Assembly: GCA_021797415.1 (NCBI GenBank)
Contig: JAJZZT010000217.1
Span: forward strand, 1-30,858
Length of the DNA stretch: 30,858 nucleotides
Reading direction: 5' to 3'
DNA from: Bacillota bacterium
Lineage (GTDB): Bacteria; Bacillota; Bacilli; Alicyclobacillales; SLC66
A program made the translations under genes and the position numbers. The notes beneath the pieces were generated by a model. The model had not been told where the DNA came from. It worked only from the letters and a program-made list of their open reading frames with translations, and made no database searches. Positions 17,448-24,537 of this stretch are shown piece by piece (position 1 is the stretch's first letter; each line of letters starts with the position of its first letter).

Positions 17448-19346
17448 GTGACCGCACCGGTGCGGAAAGGCGAGACGTTTGAAGTGGAGATCGACAATCT
17501 CGGATACCGCGGCGAGGGCGTGGGGCGCCACGACGGTTTTGCCGTCTTCGTGCCAGGCGCCCTGCCGGGTGAGCGTGTGCGGGTGCGCGCCGGGCGGGTC
17601 GCCCGGTCACACGCCTTCGTCCATCTGCTGGATGTCTTGCGCACATCGCCCGACCGTGTCTCGGCGCCCTGTCCGGTGTTTGGCGTGTGCGGCGGCTGCC
17701 AGTTGCAGCACATGAGCTATAACGGCCAACTGGCGTTCAAACGGCGCCAACTGGTCGACGCGCTGACGCGGATCGGCCGTTTTGACCCTTCGGTCGTGGA
17801 GCGCGTTGTCGAACCGGCGCGCGGCATGGACGATCCATGGCGCTACCGCAACAAGGTCAGCGTGGCCGCCGTAGCGCGGGAGGGCCGGTTTGTGGCCGGT
17901 TTCATGGAGGAGGGCACGCATGATCCCGTGGGCGTGGACGAATGTTTGATTCGCCCGGAGGCGCACGACCGGATCCTTGGCGCGCTGCTCGAGATTGTGC
18001 GCGACCTCGGGATCGAGCCCTATGATGAACGCGCGGATGCCGGGCATGTGCGGCAGATTGCGGTGCGCACCTCATCAGCGGGCGATGCGCTGGTGGTGAT
18101 CGAGGCGCGGGGAGGCGGACAGATCGGCCGCAACCGCTTCGCCGAAGCCGCGGGCGGCGCGAATGCTGCGCGTGGCGCGGATGCTGCGCGTGGTGCGGAT
18201 GCTGCGCGCGGTGCGGAAGCTGTGCGTGGCGCGGATGCTGCGCGTGGCGCGGATGCTGCGCATGGCGCGGATGCTGCGCGTGGTGCGGATGCTGCGCGTG
18301 GCGCGGATGCTGCGCGTGGCGCGAATGCTGCGCGTGGTGCGAATGCCGTGCGTCGCAGCGAAAACGCCGGGCGACGATCACGGGGAGGCGCGAACCACGT
18401 CGGCCACGTCGGCCACGTCGGCCACGTCGGCCATGTCGGCCATGTCGGCCACGTCGGCCATGTCGGTCACGTCAGCCATGTCGGCCACGTCGGCCACGTC
18501 AGCCATGTCAGCCATGTCAGCCATGTCAGCCATGCGAACGGCGGTCTTCCGCACGGGCAGGAGCTTGCGCGCCGCCTTTCCGGCCGGATGCCCGCAGGTT
18601 TCCGGCTGGCCGGGGTGGTGGTGCGCGAGTTCACGCCGTTTACTCCGCCACAGGCTGGGGCGGGCGGTTCTGGTGTGAGGCAGCGATCGGCGCGCCCTGG
18701 AAGTGTGAACGCGGCAAGTGCGCATCCGGCCGGACCGCAGGAAACGGTGGTGGAGCGCACCCTGTGGGGGGCGCCGCACCTGAGCGAGACGTTTGGCGGG
18801 ATGCGCTTTCGCGCGTCGGCGGGAGCGTTTCTGCAGGTGAATCCCGCGCAGGCCGAGCTGCTATACGGACTGGCCTTGGATGCCGCACAGCTTCGCGAGG
18901 ATGATGTGGCGGCCGACCTGTACTGCGGTGTCGGCACGCTCACTCTGCTTGCCGCGCGCCGTGCCGCCGCCGCCGTCGGTGTGGAGAGCGTGGCGCAGGC
19001 CATCGCGGATGCGCGGCACAATGCGCAGGAGAACCATGCGACCAATGCGCGCTTCCTGCTTGGCCAAACGGAGGACATCCTGCGCGACAAGCGGTTGGCC
19101 GCTCCCCGCCCGACCGTCGTGATGCTCGACCCGCCGCGCGCCGGCTGCGGCGTGGAAGTCGCCCGCTCGATTGCCGCCCTGTGTCCGCGTCGCGTCGTCT
19201 ATATCTCCTGCAATCCCGCGACGCTCGCCCGCGACCTGCGCGCCCTCGCCGACGAGGGCTATGCGCTGGAATCCGCCGTGCCCGTCGACATGTTCCCGCA
19301 GACGAGCCATGTTGAATCTGTGGTGTCACTCGCCAGAAATCCCTAA
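17448..19346 (+). CDS. rlmD: 23S rRNA (uracil-C5)-methyltransferase RlmD/RlmCD type, with two repeat insertions
   Basis: A 632-residue SAM-dependent RNA methyltransferase, far longer than the usual 430-460. Parts in order: TRAM domain (residues 5-60), 4Fe-4S ligands C75, C81, C84 (PVFGVCGGCQLQHM) and C166 (DECLI), central RNA-binding domain, and Rossmann domain with DLYCGVGTLTLLAA (D490), DPPRAGCG (D561) and nucleophile C588 in SCNPATLARDL. All catalytic and cluster residues are kept, so the enzyme is probably active. The extra length is two tandem-repeat tracts (residues 237-302 and 317-361) plus a low-complexity linker near 398-432 (PPQAGAGGSGVRQRS), all in the central domain. The GTG at 17448 follows GAAAGGGTGA. 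It is the yefA position in Bacillus synteny. Confidence 0.93.
   Translation: MTAPVRKGETFEVEIDNLGYRGEGVGRHDGFAVFVPGALPGERVRVRAGRVARSHAFVHLLDVLRTSPDRVSAPCPVFGVCGGCQLQHMSYNGQLAFKRRQLVDALTRIGRFDPSVVERVVEPARGMDDPWRYRNKVSVAAVAREGRFVAGFMEEGTHDPVGVDECLIRPEAHDRILGALLEIVRDLGIEPYDERADAGHVRQIAVRTSSAGDALVVIEARGGGQIGRNRFAEAAGGANAARGADAARGADAARGAEAVRGADAARGADAAHGADAARGADAARGADAARGANAARGANAVRRSENAGRRSRGGANHVGHVGHVGHVGHVGHVGHVGHVGHVSHVGHVGHVSHVSHVSHVSHANGGLPHGQELARRLSGRMPAGFRLAGVVVREFTPFTPPQAGAGGSGVRQRSARPGSVNAASAHPAGPQETVVERTLWGAPHLSETFGGMRFRASAGAFLQVNPAQAELLYGLALDAAQLREDDVAADLYCGVGTLTLLAARRAAAAVGVESVAQAIADARHNAQENHATNARFLLGQTEDILRDKRLAAPRPTVVMLDPPRAGCGVEVARSIAALCPRRVVYISCNPATLARDLRALADEGYALESAVPVDMFPQTSHVESVVSLARNP
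18156..18353 (+). repeat. 18-bp minisatellite, 11 units, in frame inside rlmD
   Basis: Eleven tandem units of about GGCGCGGATGCTGCGCGT encode the hexapeptide GA(D/N)AAR, with variants GAEAVR, GADAAH and GANAVR. Units differ mostly by single transitions. Because the unit is a multiple of three, gain or loss of units keeps the methyltransferase frame. The tract is rich in Ala with regularly spaced Asp and Arg. Confidence 0.97.
18396..18530 (+). repeat. 9-bp minisatellite, 15 units, in frame inside rlmD
   Basis: Fifteen tandem units of CA(C/T)GTC(G/A)G(C/T) encode HVG or HVS, ending in a degenerate HAN unit at 18531-18539. Histidine appears every third residue. The variable bases are CAC/CAT and GGC/GGT (synonymous) and GGC/AGC (Gly to Ser), all transitions. 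Confidence 0.97.
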
Positions 19347-19376
19347 TTTTATTATACCAATACCTCTCTTGGAAAG

Positions 19377-19403
19377 AAAAAGTCCCTCTTTTCTCGAGAG
19401 GGA
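19377..19403 (-). terminator. Rho-independent terminator of the GntR/LacI repressor gene
   Basis: On the minus strand TCCCTCT pairs with AGAGGGA across a 7-nt loop and is followed by CTTTTTC. It lies about 80 bp beyond the repressor stop codon. On the plus strand no T-run follows, so it mainly serves the minus-strand gene. Confidence 0.75.
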
Positions 19404-19481
19404 AACTGAGCGACAACAGATTGTACTGAAAGGCAATGTTCAAAAATAGGAAGAAACATAGTGGGCCCTGCTTGCGACTGT

Positions 19482-20627
19482 CTACACTTGACTCTTCGCA
19501 TTGGTCATTTGCGCCACAGACGAGCGGTCAATCATGCGAACTGGGATAACAATCGATTGCGTCGGCGGCTCTATGTTAGTCTCCAAAAACCGCACAGCGA
19601 CCTCCGCCGCGCGGCGGCCTATCTCATGAAAATTTTGCTCCACTGTAGTAAGAGGAACGCTCAAATGCTGACTTGCGTCCGTGTTGTCGAAACCTACGAT
19701 TGAGAGATCTCGCGGTACCTCAATGCCAAGTTCAGTCGCGTATCTCAATAAATCACGGGCGATCAAGTCGTGTTCCGCCTGGATCGCTGTCACACCGCCC
19801 GCAATCAGCCTGCCAAGCAGATTCCGCGGGTCAACCCAGCGCGAACGACTGTCGTCTGTTCCGATAAAATCTAAGACAACAATATCCGGATCCACCCGAA
19901 TATCCTTTTTTTGCAGGGCCGAGCAATACCCTATAAACCTTTCCCGCACTGATGAGACGGCTTCGAGTTCCACGCTGGAAACAAACGCAATTCTCCGATG
20001 CCCGCGTGACAACAGGGTGTCCGTGACCATCCGACCACCGCCAACATTATCAGATACTACGCTGGTCGTCGGCAAACCATCGAGTCGCTTGTCGATAGTG
20101 ATAATTGAGTGTTTACTAAAATGAAGTGCCAGTAAAATATCCAGGTTGCGGTCGTCAATGGGATAATACAGTATGATTTTGGCGTCGCTCGTAAGCAATT
20201 GGCACAACAACACACGTTCAGCCGGGGCAGTGCCGTTGGTCGTCTGTATACTCAAGAAATATCCTGCTCGATTTAGAATCTCTGCTGCGCCCTGCACGTA
20301 GCCGAACATACCGTGACCCTCCGATGGAAGCACGATCGGCACTGCTCTACCAGCAGACCTACCTCGCGGTAATGCAAAATCAGGTGGCAGAACAGTGTGC
20401 AGTTCTCTCACAAAACTCCCGCGACCACGCTGCCTATAGATATAACCGTCGCGTTCAAGCTCTTCCATCGCACGCTTGGAAGTGATGCGACTAACTCCGA
20501 AGTCTTTCGCCAGTTCCACCTCAGTGGGTAGCCTAGCGCCTGGCGCGTAGTGCTGCCGCAAAATCTCATCACGCAAATGATCATAGATAATGCTGTATAA
20601 CGGCTTCGCCTTTGAATCGTTTCCCAT
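19482..20627 (-). CDS. GntR/LacI-family (AraR-type) sugar-responsive repressor
   Basis: A 381-residue regulator. Residues 1-75 form a GntR winged helix (PLYSIIYDHLRDEIL, LPTEVELAKDFGVSRITSKR, then GYIYRQRGRGSFV). The remaining 300 residues form a LacI/periplasmic-binding-protein-like effector domain (SRGHRRIAFVSSV, ERFIGYCSAL, VPRDLSIVGFDNTD, LTTVEQNFHEIGRRAAEV). This fusion is the AraR architecture, in which a sugar releases DNA. The ATG at 20627 has GGAG ten bases upstream; an in-frame ATG at 20651 is possible. It is divergent from the sugar transporter operon and very likely controls it. A TATAAT box lies upstream on the minus strand near 20680. The gene is A+T richer than rlmD beside it. 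Confidence 0.92.
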   Translation of the reverse strand: MGNDSKAKPLYSIIYDHLRDEILRQHYAPGARLPTEVELAKDFGVSRITSKRAMEELERDGYIYRQRGRGSFVRELHTVLPPDFALPRGRSAGRAVPIVLPSEGHGMFGYVQGAAEILNRAGYFLSIQTTNGTAPAERVLLCQLLTSDAKIILYYPIDDRNLDILLALHFSKHSIITIDKRLDGLPTTSVVSDNVGGGRMVTDTLLSRGHRRIAFVSSVELEAVSSVRERFIGYCSALQKKDIRVDPDIVVLDFIGTDDSRSRWVDPRNLLGRLIAGGVTAIQAEHDLIARDLLRYATELGIEVPRDLSIVGFDNTDASQHLSVPLTTVEQNFHEIGRRAAEVAVRFLETNIEPPTQSIVIPVRMIDRSSVAQMTNAKSQV

Positions 20628-20834
20628 GGCATCAAAACTCCATTCCAACATATCTCGAATTGGTTCCCGTACACATTATACCTTATAGCAAGCGACGTCT
20701 ACTAGAATGGTATAGCTAAGACTATATTGAGATTGCTCCAATTCATTGATCAGGGTGTCGAAAGTAGGGTTTCGTCGCATTCGCCAACCTCGATTTTTAT
20801 AAAAAGAATATATCTTATTATTGATTTTATGAAC

Positions 20835-20863
20835 TTGACATATTTATTGACGCATGATAATGT
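20835..20863 (+). promoter_or_regulatory. Promoter of the sugar transporter operon
   Basis: TTGACA (20835-20840) and TAATGT (20858-20863) are exactly 17 bp apart. The promoter is bracketed by AACTTGAC (20832-20839) and GTCAAGTT (20868-20875), a perfect inverted repeat that could serve as a repressor operator. Confidence 0.65.
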
Positions 20864-20892
20864 CATAGTCAAGTTTGAAAACTGCCATTACG

Positions 20893-20906
20893 TGAAAGCG
20901 CTAGCA
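20893..20906. promoter_or_regulatory. cre-like / LacI-type operator
   Basis: TGAAAGCGCTAGCA matches the CcpA consensus TGWAANCGNTNWCA at all but one position and has the central CG typical of LacI-family operators. It lies about 30 bp downstream of the -10 box, a position suited to roadblock repression by CcpA. Confidence 0.6.
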
Positions 20907-21154
20907 GTGATCAACTGATGCTTATTATAGCCTCACGGCATTAAGCGGGTGATGCTGGATATTTTTCAAACTTGATGCCGGGGAAGCGATGCTGTGGTGC
21001 TCATCCTGTCGCGGTATCGTTACATGGACGTATTCAAATAAGCGATTCTTGCTTTGCATTTTTGAAAATCACGGCTGATGGACATCTGCCACCGAGAACA
21101 AACTGCTGCGCCCCTTTATTTAGAAAATAGGGTTGGCTAACTCCTGCGTAGCAA

Positions 21155-21172
21155 TCGTTGGAACTCCAACGA
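21155..21172. promoter_or_regulatory. 18-bp perfect palindrome (candidate operator)
   Basis: TCGTTGGA and TCCAACGA are perfect inverted arms around AC. The two-base spacer is too short for a stable RNA loop, so a protein binding site is more likely. The AraR-type regulator encoded upstream is one candidate binder. Confidence 0.5.
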
Positions 21173-21304
21173 AATGTTAAGTGTTTTATTGCTGATTTCC
21201 GGCCATATTTTTCGACGTTTGGAGTCTTGATCCCCAAACGTACACCTAATGGTCCGGCGTGAAATGTTGGAAATATCTAGAACATTAAATAAGGGGGGCT
21301 TTTT

Positions 21305-22612
21305 GTGAAGGGGAAACACTTACTGGCGATTGGTACAACAGTGATCGCCGTCGTTGGGGGACTTATGGTAACGCCGTCAGTGACACATGCGGCTTCTAAC
21401 ATCACTTTAACGGTCTGGACATTGCAGTTGGGTCAGTCTTTTAAGCCTTACGTAGATCAAGTGATCAAGGATTTCAATAAGAGATATCCCAACGTCACCG
21501 TAAAGTGGGTCGATGTCGCAGGCAACGATATCAATACGAAGTTTCAAGCGAATTTCGCTGCAGGAACTTCTCCAGATTTAGTGAATTTGGATTATGGGGC
21601 ATTCACTCAAATGGCCAATGAGATTGTCCCGTTGAACAGTTATTTGACGAAGACCCAACAAACCGCATTTCCGGCGAGCGCTATCGGCCCCTTGACCGTT
21701 AAGGGGAAAATCATGGCCATCCCTTATTACGCGGCGGGCACGGCTCTGCCTGAAATATATAACATGGCGCTTTTGAACAAAGCTGGTATCAAGACTCCTC
21801 CACAAACGATGGTTCAGTACCTACGGGATGGACTTGCCCTGCATAAGGCAGATCCGAACGCATATATGGGAATCGGTGGAGCGCAGACGCCGGGGCCTGG
21901 AATTGCTTCTGACGGAACATTTGAGAACTTGCCGGTATACTCGCACAATTACAGGAAAGTTGTCTACGATACATCCGCTGCCGCTCGTGTGTGGATTCAA
22001 ATGAAGAAGTACTGGGACGGAGGGGTCTGGGATCCGGACAGCATATCCAACGTAAATCAACTGCAGTTGTTCCTTCAAGGAACGACGGCTCAGTATGGTC
22101 AGGGGATGGAAACGCAGTTGCAATCCGCTTGGGGCCCTCTTAAGGCTCACATCAAGATCGGGCCGCCGCTTTATGGACCCAGCGGGACATTTGAGGCCGG
22201 TCCCGCGTTTTTCTGGGTAGTGTCTAAACAGTCCAAGTATCCAAAATTGACGGCGCAATTAGCGATGACTTTCATGTCTGTGAAAAACCAGTTGAGTTTT
22301 TCTAAAATGACCCATGGTGATGTGGGCCCGATGTCAAATGCCGCCATTAAAGATCCTGCATTTTTTGCACAATTTAAGAAGGGGCAGGAACTGCAGAAGG
22401 AGTACGCTATACTGCAAGCGCAGAGTATGGCGCATGGCGTCAGTCAACCCACCTTGCCACTTCCGAGCACCGTGTTGAATCAGATCGGGATTATCCTGCA
22501 AACGCAGTTCAATAACGTCTTGATCAGTAATCAGTCGGTATCATCGGCCTTGAAAGACGCGCAAACTCAGGCACAAGGCGTGTTAAACCACTACTGGGCT
22601 CAGGTCAAGTAG
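21305..22612 (+). CDS. Sugar ABC transporter, family 1 extracellular solute-binding protein
   Basis: A 435-residue sugar-binding protein of a CUT1 importer. A Sec signal peptide (KGKHLLAIGTTVIAVVGGLM, cleavage near THAAS) is followed by the SBP fold: LTVWTLQLGQSFKPYVDQVI, FNKRYPNVTVKWVDV, FAAGTSPDLVNLDYG and VKGKIMAIPYYAAGTALPEIYN. No cysteine or lipobox is seen at the cleavage region, unlike most Gram-positive SBPs, so membrane anchoring is unclear. The GTG at 21305 has AGGGGGG seven bases upstream. It is the first gene of the operon and is followed by a strong hairpin before the permease genes. Substrate is unknown. Confidence 0.92.
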   Translation: MKGKHLLAIGTTVIAVVGGLMVTPSVTHAASNITLTVWTLQLGQSFKPYVDQVIKDFNKRYPNVTVKWVDVAGNDINTKFQANFAAGTSPDLVNLDYGAFTQMANEIVPLNSYLTKTQQTAFPASAIGPLTVKGKIMAIPYYAAGTALPEIYNMALLNKAGIKTPPQTMVQYLRDGLALHKADPNAYMGIGGAQTPGPGIASDGTFENLPVYSHNYRKVVYDTSAAARVWIQMKKYWDGGVWDPDSISNVNQLQLFLQGTTAQYGQGMETQLQSAWGPLKAHIKIGPPLYGPSGTFEAGPAFFWVVSKQSKYPKLTAQLAMTFMSVKNQLSFSKMTHGDVGPMSNAAIKDPAFFAQFKKGQELQKEYAILQAQSMAHGVSQPTLPLPSTVLNQIGIILQTQFNNVLISNQSVSSALKDAQTQAQGVLNHYWAQVK

Positions 22613-22631
22613 TGATAGTACTGTGGTGTTA

Positions 22632-22674
22632 TCAGGCGAGTTCAATCACTGCATCTATGATTGAACTCGCCTGA
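22632..22674 (+). terminator. Strong hairpin between SBP and permease genes
   Basis: A 17-bp perfect stem (TCAGGCGAGTTCAATCA with its complement, 22632-22648 and 22658-22674) with a 9-nt loop is followed by ATTTTA. It looks like a partial terminator or an mRNA 3'-stabilising stem. Such hairpins after SBP genes raise binding-protein expression relative to the permeases. Confidence 0.75.
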
Positions 22675-22717
22675 ATTTTACCTATGCGAAGTGTAATGAA
22701 TTGGAAGGATGAGCACC

Positions 22718-23644
22718 TTGGGAAAGATAATGCTGTCAGACAATCAGATGATCCGCCCTCAACAGTCGAGACGATCCATACATACTTGGGGAATTGCGTA
22801 TCTAATGGTTGGTCCAGGAGTTCTTCTTATGCTTCTATGGATTTACGGTCCAGCAATCTACAATTTCGTGTTGAGTCTTGAAAATTATCAACCGGGCACA
22901 CCGCATGTGTTCATTGGATTTTCCAACTATCTACAGATATTCACGAATGGTAATTTTTGGGCAGCGCTCGGGCGGACTACGGAGTACCTGTTGATCGTAC
23001 CGGTCATGGTTATTCTCCCCTTGTCCATGGCGCTTTTGGTGAATCAAAAGCTTCCTGGAATGGCCATTTACCGAGTGATTTTCTTCATTCCTGGAATGCT
23101 TAGCATGGTCGTCGTGTCGATTTTGTTCGGAGAAATATTCCAAACCCAGGGGCTTCTTAATGACATCCTCGTTGGATTGCACATCACCAACACTTATACT
23201 ACGTGGCTTGGCAATCCATCGCTAGCCATTATGTTTATCATGTTTGTTACCGTGTGGGCAGGCCAGGGGCAGGCAATGATGTTTTTCCTTGCTGCATTGC
23301 AGGCAGTGGACACGGAACTGTACGACGCGGCAATGGTGGACGGTGCGGGATTCATTCGCCGCATACGCAGCGTGACCATTCCTGGCATCAGCTTGTATCT
23401 CATTTACATCATCATCGGGGCGACAACAGGCGCTCTGAACATCTTCACAGAGATCCAAATCATCACGAGTGGAGGCCCGCTCAGCGCCACTACCACCCTG
23501 TCCTACTACATTTATCAGGAAGGCTTTGTGAACGCTAATTTTGGTTACGCAGCGGCATTGCAGGAAGTACATTGGCTATTGATGCTCGTCTTCACTCTTG
23601 TTCAATTCTTCTATCTCGGGAAAAGGTGGGTGGCCAACTCTTGA
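22718..23644 (+). CDS. Sugar ABC transporter permease (MalF/UgpA-like)
   Basis: A 308-residue inner-membrane subunit with six predicted membrane spans and the EAA loop for the ATPase (DAAMVDGAGFIRRI). It has MalF-type features such as FIGFSNYLQIF and RVIFFIPGML. The TTG at 22718 is preferred because GGAAGG is nine bases upstream; the ATG at 22709 directly abuts that site. It overlaps the next permease by four bases (TTGA). It pairs with the following permease; no ATPase gene is in the cluster, so a shared MsmX-type ATPase elsewhere is expected. Confidence 0.92.
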   Translation: MGKIMLSDNQMIRPQQSRRSIHTWGIAYLMVGPGVLLMLLWIYGPAIYNFVLSLENYQPGTPHVFIGFSNYLQIFTNGNFWAALGRTTEYLLIVPVMVILPLSMALLVNQKLPGMAIYRVIFFIPGMLSMVVVSILFGEIFQTQGLLNDILVGLHITNTYTTWLGNPSLAIMFIMFVTVWAGQGQAMMFFLAALQAVDTELYDAAMVDGAGFIRRIRSVTIPGISLYLIYIIIGATTGALNIFTEIQIITSGGPLSATTTLSYYIYQEGFVNANFGYAAALQEVHWLLMLVFTLVQFFYLGKRWVANS

Positions 23645-24510
23645 GTATGCCAGTTAGTCCGGCGAGATTCCGCAGTCGTAGGCGAGTCAGACCCAAAAAA
23701 GTCGTAGGTGTAGTGGCCACCTATGCAATATTAACGATTTTTGCAACCTTTTTCATAGGGCCATTGCTCTGGTTGTTATCCACGTCATTCATGAGTGATT
23801 TGCAAAATCCATTCTCCATTCCGCCAACGCTGATTCCGCATCCGTTTACATTGCAAAACTATGCTTTTGCTCTTACACACTACAACATGGCAAGGGATTT
23901 GCTGAACAGCTTTATTGTAGCGGTGGTGGGGGTTTCAGTCTCATTGCTTGTAAATCTGCTGACAGCATATCCGTTTGCATTCCTTAATTTCCCGTTCAAG
24001 AGATCTCTCTTTATGATGATGGTGATCACCTTCGTAGTGCCTGCTGGCGGACTCATTCCAACCTTCGTCATGCTCTCGGAGATGCATCTGACAAATTCTT
24101 GGTTCGGTCTTTGGTTTATCGGGTTATTCAGTCCATTCACCATGTTTCTATTCAGACAGGCGTTTTTGACCCTCGGGAAACCCATTCGCGAAGCAGCAAT
24201 GATCGATGGAGCCGGTGAATTACGTATGTTTTTCCAGATATTTGTTCCATTGATTGCTCCTTCTGTCGCAACGCTTGGTATAATGGGGTTTCTAGGTAGC
24301 TGGGATTCCTATTTGATGCCCTTTGTATTGCTAAACAGTTCGTCATTATATACTGCGCCCTTGGCCCTGTCATTCTTCCAAAGCAGTTTTGGCGCAAGTT
24401 TTCAAGTCATCGCCGCTGCGGAAGTGCTAGTGGCGGCACCTATAGTAATCATCTTTTTGAGCCTGCAACGTTACTACGTCAACGGGTTGGCAGGAGCTAT
24501 CAAGGCGTAG
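23641..24510 (+). CDS. Sugar ABC transporter permease (MalG/UgpE-like)
   Basis: A 289-residue second permease subunit, with NPFSIPPTLIPHPFTLQNY after the first span and an EAA loop (EAAMIDGAGELRMF). It shows MalG-type C-terminal features (GSWDSYLMPFVLL) and ends YYVNGLAGAIKA, typical of the family. The TTG at 23641 overlaps the upstream stop as TTGA, and AGGTGGG lies about ten bases upstream; the ATG at 23647 is an alternative. Translational coupling to the first permease is likely. Confidence 0.92.
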   Translation: MSMPVSPARFRSRRRVRPKKVVGVVATYAILTIFATFFIGPLLWLLSTSFMSDLQNPFSIPPTLIPHPFTLQNYAFALTHYNMARDLLNSFIVAVVGVSVSLLVNLLTAYPFAFLNFPFKRSLFMMMVITFVVPAGGLIPTFVMLSEMHLTNSWFGLWFIGLFSPFTMFLFRQAFLTLGKPIREAAMIDGAGELRMFFQIFVPLIAPSVATLGIMGFLGSWDSYLMPFVLLNSSSLYTAPLALSFFQSSFGASFQVIAAAEVLVAAPIVIIFLSLQRYYVNGLAGAIKA

Positions 24511-24537
24511 TCTGGATAGAGAGGGTGGTGGGAGTAA

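Larger units (their letters stand above)
20628..21304. other. Long divergent control region between repressor and sugar operon
   Basis: About 680 bp without a supportable gene. It holds a consensus plus-strand promoter (20835-20863), a cre-like site (20893-20906) and a 13-bp inverted repeat, TCAAGTTTGAAAA, at 20867-20880 against 20968-20980. It also holds a one-mismatch palindrome at 21073-21090, an 18-bp palindrome at 21155-21172, and ACGTTTGG/CCAAACGT at 21215-21241. The leader of the sugar operon would be over 400 nt if transcription starts at the consensus promoter. Confidence 0.6.

Noticed and set aside
18156..18539. CRISPR array
   Set aside because: The repeats are contiguous 18-bp and 9-bp units without spacers and lie in frame inside a methyltransferase gene.
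17902..18779. Repetitive open frames in other registers and on the minus strand across the rlmD arrays
   Set aside because: A unit length that is a multiple of three keeps all frames open; these are by-products of the repeats.
20727..20918. 63-codon open frame in the sugar control region
   Set aside because: No ribosome binding site or recognisable domain, and it overlaps the consensus promoter and the cre-like site.
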